A stretch of DNA of 64,000 bases from positions 235,065 through 299,064 of the forward strand of contig NZ_CADIJP010000007.1 of assembly GCF_902859725.1 (NCBI RefSeq), written 5' to 3'. The DNA is from Achromobacter mucicolens (GTDB taxonomy: Bacteria > Pseudomonadota > Gammaproteobacteria > Burkholderiales > Burkholderiaceae_B). The notes beneath the pieces are model-generated. The model was not told the DNA's origin and did not search any database. It saw only the letters and a program-made list of their open reading frames with translations. Position 1 is the first letter of the stretch; each line of letters starts with the position of its first letter. Positions 17,000 through 26,014 of the stretch are shown piece after piece. A program made the position numbers and the translations under genes.

Positions 17000-19044
17000 G
17001 CGCGGCGCAAGGTTTGGTGGTGGGCGTGGACGTGGGCGGCACGTTCACGGATCTGTTCGTGCTGGACGAGGCGGGCGGCAGCGCCCGCGTGGTCAAGGTG
17101 CCGTCGACCCGCGGCGAGGAAGCGCGCGGCTTCATGAACGGCATTGCCCGCGTGGCTGACGGCGCGGGCGACATCGCGACGATCGTGCACGGCACCACCG
17201 TGGGCACCAACGCACTGCTGGAGCGCAAGGTCGCGCGCACCGGCATCATCACGACCGAGGGCTTTCGCGACGTGCTGGAAATGCGCCGCCGCGACCGGCC
17301 GCAGACCTGGGGCCTGCGCGGCAACTATGAACCCGTGGTGCCGCGCGATCTGCGCCTGGAAGTGCGCGAGCGCGTGCTGGCCGATGGCGCGCTGCACACG
17401 CCCGTGGACCTGGACCAGGTCGAGGCCGCGGCGCGCACGCTGCTGGCGCAAGGCTGCGAGGCGGTCTGCGTGTTCTTCGTGAACGCCTACGCCAATCCCG
17501 TCAACGAGGCCCAGGCCGCCGCGCGCGTGCGGTCCATCTGGCCCAACGGCAACGTCACCGCCGCCACCGAGGTGCTGCCCGAGATCCGCGAGTTCGAGCG
17601 GTGCTCGACGGCGGTGCTGAATGCCGCGCTGCAGCCCGTGGTGGGCAGCTACCTGACGCGGCTGGAGTCCGATCTGCAGCAGCACGGCTTCCAGGGCGAA
17701 CTGCTGGTGGTGCAGAGCAATGGCGGCGTGATGTCGCGCCAGACGGCTTGCGACGTGCCCGTGCGCACCGCCTTGTCGGGGCCGGCGGCCGGCGTGATCG
17801 CTTGCGCGGCCATTGCCCGCGCCGCGGGCTTTCCCAATGTGGTCACGGGCGACATGGGCGGCACCTCGTTCGACGTGTCGCTGGTGGCCGAGGGCGAGGC
17901 CTCGCTGTCGGCGCAGACCGCCATCGACTTCGGCATGGTCGTGCGCGCGCCGATGATCCAGATCGAAACCATCGGCGCGGGCGGCGGCTCGATCGCCAGC
18001 GTCGACGCCGGCGGGCTGCTGCAAGTCGGCCCTGAATCCGCGGGCAGCATCCCCGGCCCGGCCTGCTATGGCCGCGGCAACACCCGGCCCACCGTCACGG
18101 ACGCCAACGTGCTGCTCGGCCGCATCGCCGCGCACCGCCCGTTGGGCGGCGGTCTTCTGGCCAAGATGGACGTCGACCTGGCGCGCGCCGCCATCGAGGA
18201 ACACGTGGCGCGTCCGCTGGGCCTGGACGTTCACGCGGCCGCGGAAGCCATCCTGACGGTCGCCAACGCCAAGATGGCTGGTGCGATCCGCGTCGTGTCG
18301 ATCGAGCGCGGCCACGATCCGCGCAAGTTTGCCTACATGCCGTTTGGCGGCGGCGGCGCGCTGCACGTGTGCGCCATGATGAACGAGGTGGACGCCGCCC
18401 ACGGCATCGTGCCGCGCTACCCCGGCGTGACGTCGGCGCTGGGCTGCGTCATGGCCGACATGCGCCATGACGGCGTGCAGACACTGAACGTGGCGCTGGA
18501 TGCGCTGGACGCGGCCGACCTGCTGGCCCGAATCGACGGGCTGGCGGACGCCTGCCAGCAGCGCCTGGATTCGGCGGGCGTGTCGTTCGAGGGCATCCGC
18601 GAAAGCATCGAGCTGGACATGCTGTACGTGGGCCAGAGCCACACCGTGCGCGTCGAGGTGGGCCGCGCGGACCTTAGCCGCGAGGGCATTGCCGCCGCGT
18701 TCGACCGCGCCTACCAGGCCGCCTTTGGCCGCAGCCTCACCGGCATTGCGATCCGTATCCTGAACCTGCGCTACGCGCGGATCGGCCAGCGTCCCAAGTT
18801 CGATCTGGCCCTCTTGGCGCCCACCAGCACAGCCATGCCCGCGGCGCTGGGCACGCAGGCAGTCTTTCATGCCGGGCAATGGCACGATGCGGTGCGCTAC
18901 GCGCGCCTGGACCTGCCGGTCGGCGCCGAGGTGGCGGGCCCCGCCATCCTGGAACAGCCCGACACCACCATCTGGATCGAGCCCGGCTTTGCGGGCCGGG
19001 TCGATTCCCTGGGCAATCTGCTGATCGCCCGGACTGCATCGTAG
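16996..19044 (+). CDS. Hydantoinase A/oxoprolinase family protein (HyuA)
   Basis: A 682-aa ATP-binding subunit that activates the substrate, probably by phosphorylation. The actin-like nucleotide fold is marked by V-D-V-G-G-T-F-T-D (about residues 10-18) and D-M-G-G-T-S-F-D-V-S (about 291-300), with G-T-T-V-G-T-N-A-L-L-E near 70 and a C-terminal beta-rich domain. ATG overlaps the HyuB stop (ATGA). Family precedents for the same AB pair include N-methylhydantoinase, 5-oxoprolinase, caprolactamase, and acetone or acetophenone carboxylase. The adjacent isochorismatase-fold gene resembles the N-methylhydantoinase plus N-carbamoylsarcosine amidase pairing, but see the missing cysteine there. Confidence 0.9.
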   Translation: MSAAQGLVVGVDVGGTFTDLFVLDEAGGSARVVKVPSTRGEEARGFMNGIARVADGAGDIATIVHGTTVGTNALLERKVARTGIITTEGFRDVLEMRRRDRPQTWGLRGNYEPVVPRDLRLEVRERVLADGALHTPVDLDQVEAAARTLLAQGCEAVCVFFVNAYANPVNEAQAAARVRSIWPNGNVTAATEVLPEIREFERCSTAVLNAALQPVVGSYLTRLESDLQQHGFQGELLVVQSNGGVMSRQTACDVPVRTALSGPAAGVIACAAIARAAGFPNVVTGDMGGTSFDVSLVAEGEASLSAQTAIDFGMVVRAPMIQIETIGAGGGSIASVDAGGLLQVGPESAGSIPGPACYGRGNTRPTVTDANVLLGRIAAHRPLGGGLLAKMDVDLARAAIEEHVARPLGLDVHAAAEAILTVANAKMAGAIRVVSIERGHDPRKFAYMPFGGGGALHVCAMMNEVDAAHGIVPRYPGVTSALGCVMADMRHDGVQTLNVALDALDAADLLARIDGLADACQQRLDSAGVSFEGIRESIELDMLYVGQSHTVRVEVGRADLSREGIAAAFDRAYQAAFGRSLTGIAIRILNLRYARIGQRPKFDLALLAPTSTAMPAALGTQAVFHAGQWHDAVRYARLDLPVGAEVAGPAILEQPDTTIWIEPGFAGRVDSLGNLLIARTAS

Positions 19045-19053
19045 GAGCCCGTC

Positions 19054-19662
19054 ATGCACGCCTTCGATCCCCGCACGACCGCGCTGGTCATCATCGATCT
19101 GCAGAACGACTTCCTGGCGCCGGGCGGCGCCTACGACCGCGGCGGCGCTGTCAGCCCGCAGGCCAGGGCCTTGCCCGCGCGGGTCGCGCCCGTGGCCCGC
19201 GCCCTCAAGGGGCAGGGCGGTTTCGTGGCCGCCAGCCAGTTCACGCTGTGGCCCGATGCGCATGGCGAACCCATGATCTCGCCGCATCTCAAGCAGCTGC
19301 GCCCGTTCCTGCGCCGTGGCGATTTCGTGGCCGGCTCATCCGGACAGGCTAATGTGGCCGAGCTGGACGGGCTGGTCGACGTATCGGTCTGGAAGGTCGC
19401 GTATTCCGCCTTCTTCAACACGCAGCTCGACTGGGTGCTGCGGCGCGCGGGCATCTCCAGCGTGGTGGTGGCCGGCATCGTCACCAATGGCGGGGTCGCC
19501 AGCACGGTGCGCGATGCCCACATGCGCGACTATCACGTGACGGTGCTGGCCGATGGCTGCGCCGCGCCGACACCCGCCATGCACGAGGCCGCGCTGGCGG
19601 ACCTGCGCACGGTGGCCGAGGTGGTGTCGTGCCAGGACCTGCTGGACAGGCTGGCATCGTGA
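19054..19662 (+). CDS. Isochorismatase-fold protein with Gly at the nucleophile position
   Basis: A 202-aa protein of the isochorismatase/cysteine-hydrolase fold (N-carbamoylsarcosine amidase, RutB, nicotinamidase, isochorismatase). The catalytic Asp is visible in V-I-I-D-L-Q-N-D-F (Asp15) and the catalytic Lys in V-W-K-V-A-Y-S-A-F (Lys114). At the usual nucleophile motif T-N-x-C-V this protein reads T-N-G-G-V (144-148), so position 147 is Gly (codon GGG). Amidase members need that Cys; the isochorismatases of the PhzD type act by acid catalysis without it. It may therefore cleave an enol ether, or be a non-hydrolytic variant. It starts nine bases after hyuA and overlaps the following flavoprotein gene. 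Confidence 0.85.
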   Translation: MHAFDPRTTALVIIDLQNDFLAPGGAYDRGGAVSPQARALPARVAPVARALKGQGGFVAASQFTLWPDAHGEPMISPHLKQLRPFLRRGDFVAGSSGQANVAELDGLVDVSVWKVAYSAFFNTQLDWVLRRAGISSVVVAGIVTNGGVASTVRDAHMRDYHVTVLADGCAAPTPAMHEAALADLRTVAEVVSCQDLLDRLAS

Positions 19663-21056
19663 GCGCACCCGTCGTCAGAAGGGGCGAGGCGCCCGGTGCG
19701 GACGCCATGCACGTGCCGGTGGCGATCATCGGCGCGGGCGCCTGCGGCCTGACCGCGGCGCTGCGTCTGGCCAGCGCCGGCATCGAGACGGTGCTGATCG
19801 AACGCGATGCCGTGCCCAGCGGATCCACGGCGCTGTCTTCCGGGTTCATTCCCGCGGCCGGCTCCGCGGTGCAGCGCGCCGCAGGCATCGAGGACGACGC
19901 GCAGCGCTTTGCCGCCGACATCCAGGCCAAGGCCAACGGCACGGCCTCGCCAGCCCTGGTGGCCGCGTACACCGGCGCGGCCGCCGCCGCCATGGACGCA
20001 TTGGCCGCGCACGGGTTGCGCTTCGAGGTGCTGGACGGCTTCCTGTATCCGGGACACACGGCGCGGCGCATGCACACGCTGTCCGAGCGCACCGGCGCGG
20101 CGCTGGTCGCCGCCCTGGAACGCGCCGCCACCGGGGCAGGCGCCTACCTGCTGACGCGCGCGCTGGCCCGCGAAATCTGGACGGACGACGAAGGCCGCGT
20201 GTCGGCGGTGGGCTGCGAACGCCCGGACGGCTCGGTCGACGTGATCGGCTGCGATGTCCTGATCCTGGCCTGCAACGGTTTTGGCGGCAACGCCGCGATG
20301 GTGGGCGAGTACCTGCCCGCCATGCGCGAGGCCGTCTACGGCGGCCATGCGGGCAACGACGGCAGCGCCATCCAGTGGGGCACGCAGCTGGGCGCGCGCC
20401 TGGCGGACCTGGGCGGCTACCAGGGCCACGGCTCCTGGGCCACGCCACAAGGCGCGCTAATTTCCTGGGCCGTGATGATGGACGGCGGCGTGCAGATCAA
20501 CCGCGAGGGCCGGCGCTTTCACGACGAGACGCACGGCTATTCCGAGGCCGCGGTCCACGTGCTGGCGCAGCCGGACTCGGTCGCCTGGAACGTCTTCGAC
20601 GACCGCACGCTTGCGCTGGCGCGCGGGTTTCCCGACTTCGTGCAGGCCGAGCAAGGCCAGGCGCTCAAGACGTGCGCCGGCGTGCCCGAGCTGGCCGCGC
20701 TGATCGGCTGCGATCCGCTCGTGCTGGGCCAGACGCTGGATGCGGTCCGCCCCGGCGCGCCGGATCCGCTGGGACGCCGCTTTGAACGGACCCTGCAGGC
20801 GCCGTACCACGCGGTCAAGGTGACCGGCGCACTCTTTCACACACAAGGCGGACTGGACATCGACGCGCAATGCCGCGTCCTGGACAACGCCGGCCAGGCG
20901 CTGCCCAACCTCTTGGCCGCGGGCGGCGCCGCCCGGGGCGTTTCAGGCAACGACGTGTCGGGCTATCTGTCCGGCAACGGCTTGCTCAGCGCGGTTGCCG
21001 GCGGCCATATCGCCGCGGCCACGGCGGCGGCGCTGCTCGGGCGCCGCCTGGATTAG
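19659..21056 (+). CDS. FAD-dependent oxidoreductase, fumarate reductase/KstD-like
   Basis: A soluble flavoprotein of the FrdA/succinate dehydrogenase/3-ketosteroid dehydrogenase superfamily, which introduces or reduces a C=C bond next to a carbonyl or carboxylate. The dinucleotide fold is V-A-I-I-G-A-G-A-C-G-L-T-A-A followed by the acidic E-R-D at the strand-2 end. Near the C-terminus G-G-L-D-I-D-A-Q and A-A-G-G-A-A-R-G-V-S-G are the usual second FAD motif and substrate-cap hinge. No signal peptide is seen. The start is uncertain: GTG 19659 overlaps the previous stop as GTGA (465 aa); ATG 19707 would begin right at the Rossmann strand (449 aa). Probably a desaturase or reductase in the pathway; electron acceptor unknown. 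Confidence 0.82.
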   Translation: MSAPVVRRGEAPGADAMHVPVAIIGAGACGLTAALRLASAGIETVLIERDAVPSGSTALSSGFIPAAGSAVQRAAGIEDDAQRFAADIQAKANGTASPALVAAYTGAAAAAMDALAAHGLRFEVLDGFLYPGHTARRMHTLSERTGAALVAALERAATGAGAYLLTRALAREIWTDDEGRVSAVGCERPDGSVDVIGCDVLILACNGFGGNAAMVGEYLPAMREAVYGGHAGNDGSAIQWGTQLGARLADLGGYQGHGSWATPQGALISWAVMMDGGVQINREGRRFHDETHGYSEAAVHVLAQPDSVAWNVFDDRTLALARGFPDFVQAEQGQALKTCAGVPELAALIGCDPLVLGQTLDAVRPGAPDPLGRRFERTLQAPYHAVKVTGALFHTQGGLDIDAQCRVLDNAGQALPNLLAAGGAARGVSGNDVSGYLSGNGLLSAVAGGHIAAATAAALLGRRLD

Positions 21057-21065
21057 GAACCCAAG

Positions 21066-21929
21066 ATGCAAACACAGAACCTGAAAGCGCAATTGGCGGC
21101 CGGCACCGTGCTGGCTCCCGGCGTCTACGACGCCTTGTCGGCGCTGATCGCCGAGCAGGCGGGCTTTTCCGCGCTGTACCTGTCGGGCGCGTCCATCGCT
21201 TACTCGCGGCTGGGCCGCTCGGACATCGGCCTGACCACGTACACCGAGGTCGAGGACACGCTGGCCCGCATCGCCGAGCGCGTGTCGGCGGCCGTGATCG
21301 TGGATGCCGACACGGGATTCGGCAACGCGCTGAACACCCAGCGCACCGTGCGCGGCTTCGAGCGCGCGGGCGCGGCCATGATTCAGCTCGAAGACCAGAC
21401 CTTTCCCAAGCGCTGCGGCCACCTGGACGGCAAGAGCGTGATTCCCGCTGCCGAGATGTGCGGCAAGCTGCGCGCCGCCGTGGACGCACGCGTCAATGCG
21501 TCGACGCTGATCCTGGCGCGCACCGACGCGCTGGCGTCCGAGGGCCTGGAGGCGGCGCTGGACCGCGCCGAATCCTATCTGGAGGCTGGAGCGGACGCGC
21601 TCTTCATCGAAGCGCTGCGCTCGCCGGAACAGATGCGCGCGGCCTGCGACCGCTTCGCGGCGCGCGTGCCGCTCTTGGCCAACATGGTGGAGGGCGGCAA
21701 GACGCCGGTGCAGGACGCCGGCGCGCTCGCCGCCGTGGGGTTTCGCATCGTGATCTTCCCGGGCGGCACCGCGCGCGCCGTCGCGCATACGCTGCAGGGC
21801 TACTACGGCAGCCTGCGCCAGCATGGCACGACGGGGCCGTGGAAGGACAGCATGCTGGATTTCGACGGGCTGAACGACGTCATCGGCACGCCGGAATTGC
21901 TGGCGCAGGGGCGTCGGTACGAAGGCTGA
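21066..21929 (+). CDS. PEP mutase/isocitrate lyase family lyase (dimethylmalate/methylisocitrate lyase-like)
   Basis: A 287-aa TIM-barrel enzyme that cleaves a 2-hydroxyacid C-C bond (2,3-dimethylmalate, methylisocitrate, petal-death-protein substrates) or decarboxylates oxaloacetate. Mg-binding acidic motifs are D-A-D-T-G-F-G (about residues 80-86) and Q-L-E-D-Q. The flexible gate loop holds K-R-C-G-H, the C-G-H lyase signature with the catalytic Cys, favouring lyase over PEP mutase. The last gene of the operon, nine bases after the flavoprotein. An aconitase-type pair plus this lyase is the combination that turns dimethylmaleate into pyruvate and propionate in anaerobic nicotinate degradation; a similar end game is plausible here, but the substrate is unproven. 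Confidence 0.87.
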   Translation: MQTQNLKAQLAAGTVLAPGVYDALSALIAEQAGFSALYLSGASIAYSRLGRSDIGLTTYTEVEDTLARIAERVSAAVIVDADTGFGNALNTQRTVRGFERAGAAMIQLEDQTFPKRCGHLDGKSVIPAAEMCGKLRAAVDARVNASTLILARTDALASEGLEAALDRAESYLEAGADALFIEALRSPEQMRAACDRFAARVPLLANMVEGGKTPVQDAGALAAVGFRIVIFPGGTARAVAHTLQGYYGSLRQHGTTGPWKDSMLDFDGLNDVIGTPELLAQGRRYEG

Positions 21930-21965
21930 ACGCCTGCGCGGGGGCCGCCGGTCAGCGGCTCAGGC

Positions 21966-22586
21966 TCAGCGCGGCGTGCGCTGGTGGGGCACGAGCGGCG
22001 GCACGGGCCGGCCCGCGATCAATTCCCAGAAGTCCGGCAGAAAGCACTCGGCCACCAGCAACGGCTGGCCTTGGCGCCAGAACACCGAACGGCGCGCCCA
22101 GATGCGGCCGGCCTGCAGCGCGCGGGCTTCGGGCGGCAGAACGTCCGAGGCAGTGGCATGGAACGGCACGGGCGACGCCAGACGGCGGCATGCGAACGGC
22201 GACCGGATGACCGTGCTGTCGTGATACAGCATGTCGGCCAGCGGCCGGGTCAACAGGCGCCGCATCCCTTGCCAGGCGCCGTGCGAGGCCGTCAGCGGCG
22301 TCAGGCTGCGCGCCGGCACGCTGTCCACGCCGTTCACCGACATCAGCACTTCGCGGATCCACACGGGCGCACCCGGCGCGATCTGCATCGCGCGCGCCTC
22401 GTCGGCCGGCGCGCCGTCGGCGTACTCGGCCAGCACCCGCAGGCGCACTTGCCCGACCTGGCGCAGGCCAGCGGTCAGCGCGCCGGGCCGGAACAGCCAG
22501 TGGCGTTGGGCGGGGGACAGAAGGGCCGGGGCTTGCGCCAGCCAGCCGGCGGCGAGAGGGGGGCGATGGGCTGCGGGTTTCGTCAT
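21966..22586 (-). CDS. ubiC: Chorismate--pyruvate lyase
   Basis: A 206-aa cytosolic enzyme removing pyruvate from chorismate to give 4-hydroxybenzoate, the ring precursor of ubiquinone. Family signatures: [14 protein letters not shown] (about residues 30-43), V-W-I-R-E-V-L-M (Arg in the product pocket), R-P-L-A-D-M-L-Y and the C-terminal A-E-C-F-L-P-D-F-W with the catalytic Glu. Length is slightly above E. coli UbiC (165 aa), with an extra N-terminal stretch of about 20 residues. It is convergent with the catabolic operon and divergent from the rluF-like gene; 94 bases separate the two starts. Confidence 0.88.
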   Translation of the reverse strand: MTKPAAHRPPLAAGWLAQAPALLSPAQRHWLFRPGALTAGLRQVGQVRLRVLAEYADGAPADEARAMQIAPGAPVWIREVLMSVNGVDSVPARSLTPLTASHGAWQGMRRLLTRPLADMLYHDSTVIRSPFACRRLASPVPFHATASDVLPPEARALQAGRIWARRSVFWRQGQPLLVAECFLPDFWELIAGRPVPPLVPHQRTPR

Positions 22587-22680
22587 GGCTGCGTATTATG
22601 CCAAGCCCCGCGGCAAGGCCGTCTGCGTCGCAATGCCGCAGGACCGGGGCAGGGCAGCCGGCCCGCATACAATACCGCCC

Positions 22681-23412
22681 ATGGAAAAAGTACGTATCTC
22701 CAAGCTCATGTCCGAGCGCGGACTCTGTTCCCGCCGCGAGGCGGACAGCTATATCGAGCGCGGCTGGGTCCGCGTCGACGGCGTCGTCGTGTCCGAATTG
22801 GGCGCGCGCGCCTATCCCGACCAGGTCATCACGCTGGAACGCGCCGCGCACGCGCGCCAGACCTCCCGCGTGACCATCCTGATCAACAAGCCCGTGGGCT
22901 ATGTGTCCGGCCAGGCCGAAAAAGGCTACACGCCCGCCGTGGCCCTGATCGATTCACGCTCGCGATTTGCCGGCGACCGCGCCCCGCAGCGTTTCGAACG
23001 CGCCCATCTGGACGGTCTGGCCGTCGCCGGCCGCCTGGACATCGATTCGCAAGGGCTGCTCGTCCTGACGCAGGACGGCCGCGTCGCCAAGCAACTGATT
23101 GGCGAAGACTCCACCATCGACAAGGAATATCTGGTCCGCGTTCAGGGCGAGCTCTCCGACAACGGGTTGGCCTTGCTGAACCACGGCCTGTCGCTGGACG
23201 GCAAGCCGCTCAAGCGCGCCCAGGTGCGCTGGCAGAATCACGATCAACTGCGTTTCGTGCTGCGCGAAGGCAAGAAACGCCAGATCCGCCGCATGTGCGA
23301 AATGGTGGGATTGAAAGTGATCGGCCTGAAACGCGTGCGCATCGGCCGCGTCGCGCTGGGTGATCTGCCGCTGGGCCAATGGCGCTACTTGCGCGACGAC
23401 GAATCGTTTTGA
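22681..23412 (+). CDS. rluF: rRNA pseudouridine synthase, RluF/RsuA family
   Basis: A 243-aa enzyme that isomerises a specific uridine in ribosomal RNA. Residues 5-50 form the S4 RNA-binding domain ([16 protein letters not shown]). The catalytic motif is [11 protein letters not shown] with the nucleophilic Asp, followed by K-E-Y-L-V and [11 protein letters not shown]. The C-terminal L-P-L-G-Q-W-R-Y-L matches RluF (23S U2604) better than RsuA or RluE, but the exact target cannot be fixed by eye. ATG 22681 fits the family N-terminus; the frame is open further upstream by chance. Confidence 0.87.
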   Translation: MEKVRISKLMSERGLCSRREADSYIERGWVRVDGVVVSELGARAYPDQVITLERAAHARQTSRVTILINKPVGYVSGQAEKGYTPAVALIDSRSRFAGDRAPQRFERAHLDGLAVAGRLDIDSQGLLVLTQDGRVAKQLIGEDSTIDKEYLVRVQGELSDNGLALLNHGLSLDGKPLKRAQVRWQNHDQLRFVLREGKKRQIRRMCEMVGLKVIGLKRVRIGRVALGDLPLGQWRYLRDDESF

Positions 23413-23456
23413 GCCGGTGCTCGCCAGCCGGGTGCGCCCGTCTTTCTGCTAAGCCC

Positions 23457-23553
23457 GGTGTCAGACACCCTGGCGAAACACCTCTCGCAGCATTGGTCAC
23501 CTCACCCGACAACACTTGTCGGCGGCCGAAGGATTTTTCAGTCTGTTTCGGCC
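23457..23553. repeat. Intergenic palindromes between rluF and the LysR gene
   Basis: GGTGTCAGACACC (13-bp palindrome, 23457-23469) belongs to the repeat family seen at 2502-2592 and 34068-34156. A second perfect inverted repeat has arms CCGACAA/TTGTCGG around 3 bases (23506-23522). A third has arms GGCCGAA/TTCGGCC around 16 bases (23524-23553) and touches the LysR stop codon. The last two may terminate the convergent rluF and LysR transcripts, although no strong T-tract follows. Confidence 0.6.
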
Positions 23554-24483
23554 TTAGCCGCGTTTCATGAAAGCAGGCGTATCCTTCGCTTGCCAGTGGC
23601 TGCCCAGCCGCTCCATCAGGAACTCGATGAAGATCCGGGTCTTGGCGGGCAGCAGGCGCGTCTCGGTGACGGCGTGGACCGGAAACGGGCCAAGCTGCCA
23701 GTCGGGCAACACGCGCTGCAACTGGCCGGACTGCTGTTCCGCCAACTGACCTCCCACCAGCACCGCAATGCCCGCGCCCAGCATGGCCAGGCGGCGGGCC
23801 ATGGCGACGCCGTTGACGGAAAACCGGTTGCCCGGCGTGAACTCGATGTGCTGTTCGCCATTGGTGAGCGGCCAGCGCGTCACGCGGCCGGCGCCTTCCG
23901 CGCGGAACTCAATGCACTCGTGCCGGGTCAAGTCGCTGGGATGCTTCGGTTCGCCGTGCTTTTCCAGGTATTCGCGCGAGGCATACAGGTAGGCAGGCAG
24001 CATGCCCAGCAATCTTGCAATCTGGGTCGAGTCGGGCAGGTCGCCGATCTCGATCGACACGTCGCAGGTCTGGAACACGCGCGAAGCGTGGTCCGGGTTC
24101 GCGAGGTCCAGGAAAAACGTCACATCGGGATAGCGCCGGGAAAACTCCATGAACGATTCAGCCAGGAAGTCCGTGCCGAAGTCCGCGGGCATGTTCACCC
24201 GTAGCGGTCCGGCCGGCGTGTCCACCAGCTTCTGCAGTTCTTCATGGGCGATCTGCGCCTCGGCCACGATGCGCTGGCAGCGTTCGAAATACAGCCGCCC
24301 GGCGTCGGTCAGTTCCACCTTGCGCGTGGTGCGGCTCAGCAGCCGCAGCCCCACGGACCGCTCCAGTTCGGCCACCTGGCGAGACAAGGTCGACTTGGGA
24401 ACGCCCAGCGTTGCCGCAGCGCGGCTAAAACTGTTTGTCTTGGCGACCTCGACGAAGAGTTCCATTCCCTGTAGGCGTTTCAT
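23554..24483 (-). CDS. LysR family transcriptional regulator, divergent from the RND efflux operon
   Basis: A 309-aa LysR regulator. The N-terminal winged helix (about 1-60) reads M-E-L-F-V-E-V-A-K-T-N-S-F-S-R-A-A-A-T-L with S-T-L-S-R-Q-V-A as recognition helix. An effector-binding domain follows (about 90-300). It faces the efflux operon across 314 bases, the classic layout for a LysR protein controlling its neighbour. Whether it activates or represses, and its ligand, are not visible. A perfect 12-bp palindrome lies 27 bases upstream of its start. Confidence 0.92.
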   Translation of the reverse strand: MKRLQGMELFVEVAKTNSFSRAAATLGVPKSTLSRQVAELERSVGLRLLSRTTRKVELTDAGRLYFERCQRIVAEAQIAHEELQKLVDTPAGPLRVNMPADFGTDFLAESFMEFSRRYPDVTFFLDLANPDHASRVFQTCDVSIEIGDLPDSTQIARLLGMLPAYLYASREYLEKHGEPKHPSDLTRHECIEFRAEGAGRVTRWPLTNGEQHIEFTPGNRFSVNGVAMARRLAMLGAGIAVLVGGQLAEQQSGQLQRVLPDWQLGPFPVHAVTETRLLPAKTRIFIEFLMERLGSHWQAKDTPAFMKRG

Positions 24484-24797
24484 GACGGAATTTTGTCACA
24501 GTGCGGATCGGACAATTGTCCCATAAATGGAATGATGTTTTCTCTTCATGCCCCTTTGTTTCTAAAGCGGGATAACTCAGAATGCGAGTTCTGCAATGCA
24601 GCAATGCGATAAACGTCCAGCCTTGCGTGTTCCACGCGAATCCACCCAGGTCGAACGCCGCGGACCGCGCCAAGACGGTCTGACGGGCTGATGTTCTTCG
24701 CAGAATCGCCCCAGGCAAACCGGCCCCTCCAGGGCCAACAGGCACGCGGCGCTTGCGCGGCGTGGGGCTACCTTTATTGAAATCGGGAATGCAATCT
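24484..24797. promoter_or_regulatory. Divergent control region, LysR gene / RND efflux operon
   Basis: A 314-base gap holding promoters for both directions. The only striking element is the perfect palindrome GGACAATTGTCC (24510-24521), overlapping the probable LysR promoter. The middle has short direct repeats (TGCAATGCAGCAATGC near 24594). I could not fix a convincing -35/-10 pair for the efflux operon. Confidence 0.5.
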
Positions 24798-26000
24798 ATG
24801 AATAAGAAAAGCGCTATGTGGCGCGGCGCGGCGGTCTTCGCGCTGACGGCATCGGCTCTCACCCTGGCCGCTTGCGGCAAGAAGCAAGAGGCGCCCCAGG
24901 CGGGCAAGCCGCAGGTCACGGTCGTCACCCTGGCGACGCAGCCCGTTTCCCTTACCACCGAACTGCCTGGCCGCACGTCCCCATTCCGCGTGGCCGAAGT
25001 CCGCCCGCAGGTCAACGGCATCGTCCAGAAGCGCCTCTTCACCGAGGGCGGCGAGGTCAAGGCGGGCGAACAGCTCTATCAGATCGATCCCGCCCTCTAC
25101 CAGGCCAACGTCGACAGCCAGAAGGCTGCGCTGGCCCGCGCCCAGGCGCAGCAGAAGACGGCCGCGCTGCTGGCCGAGCGCTACAAGCCGCTGGTCGCTA
25201 CCCGCGCGGTCAGCCAGCAGACCTACGACAACGCCGTCGCCTCGCGCGACCAGGCCGCCGCCGATGTGCTGTCGGCCAAGGCGGCGCTGGACACGGCCCG
25301 CATCAACCTCGTCTACACCAAGGTGCTGTCGCCCATCGACGGCATCATCGGCCGCTCCGCGGTCACCGAAGGCGCGCTCGTGACGGCCAATCAGACCAGC
25401 GCGCTCGCCGCGGTGCAGCAGATCGACCCGATCTACGTCGACCTCACGCAGTCCAGCGTGCAATTGCTGCGCTTGCAGGATGCGCTGGCCAGCGGCCAGC
25501 TGCAAAAGGCGGATGGCGAGCAGGCCGCGCTGGTCACGCTGACGCTGGAAGACGGCTCGCAATACAAAGAGACCGGCAAGCTCCAGTTTTCGGAAGTGAC
25601 CGTGGACCCGGGCACGGGCTCGATCACGCTGCGCGCCGTGTTCCCCAATCCGGACCGGCGCCTGTTGCCCGGCATGTTCGTGCGCGCGCGGCTCGCTGAC
25701 GGCGTTGCGGCCGACGGCCTGCTGGTGCCGCAGCGAGGCGTGACGCGCAACCAGCGCGGCCAGCCGACCGCGCTGGTCGTCAACGCCAAGAACCAGGTCG
25801 AATTGCGTGACCTGAAGACCGACCGCGCCATCGGCGACAAGTGGCTCGTGACGGACGGCCTGGCCGCCGGCGACCGCGTGATCGTGGAAGGCCTGCAGAT
25901 GGTGCGCCCCGGCGTTGAAGTGGTCGCCACCGAGGCCAGCGCCAAGGCGCCGCAGCCGCAGCAGCCGCAAGCTGCCGGCGCCGCGCCGGCCAAGCAGTAA
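24798..26000 (+). CDS. axyA: RND efflux periplasmic adaptor lipoprotein (AxyA/MexA-like)
   Basis: A 400-aa membrane-fusion protein linking the inner-membrane pump to the outer-membrane channel. The signal peptide ends in lipobox L-A-A-C, so the mature protein is lipid-anchored in the periplasm. The rest shows the adaptor order: lipoyl-like half, coiled-coil hairpin rich in Ala/Gln ([10 protein letters not shown]), [12 protein letters not shown], beta-barrel and membrane-proximal domains. ATG 24798 has GGGA nine bases upstream; ATG 24789 is an alternative. Followed after 14 bases by the pump gene. The MexAB-OprM-like Achromobacter system is AxyABM; the specific name rests on resemblance and layout. 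Confidence 0.88.
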   Translation: MNKKSAMWRGAAVFALTASALTLAACGKKQEAPQAGKPQVTVVTLATQPVSLTTELPGRTSPFRVAEVRPQVNGIVQKRLFTEGGEVKAGEQLYQIDPALYQANVDSQKAALARAQAQQKTAALLAERYKPLVATRAVSQQTYDNAVASRDQAAADVLSAKAALDTARINLVYTKVLSPIDGIIGRSAVTEGALVTANQTSALAAVQQIDPIYVDLTQSSVQLLRLQDALASGQLQKADGEQAALVTLTLEDGSQYKETGKLQFSEVTVDPGTGSITLRAVFPNPDRRLLPGMFVRARLADGVAADGLLVPQRGVTRNQRGQPTALVVNAKNQVELRDLKTDRAIGDKWLVTDGLAAGDRVIVEGLQMVRPGVEVVATEASAKAPQPQQPQAAGAAPAKQ

Positions 26001-26014
26001 TCAGGGAGCCACGC

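Noticed and set aside
8218-21929. Assigning the operon to nicotinate, creatinine or hydantoin degradation
   Set aside because: Each known pathway lacks some of these enzymes or needs others not present here, and the isochorismatase-fold protein lacks the amidase cysteine. Substrate left open.
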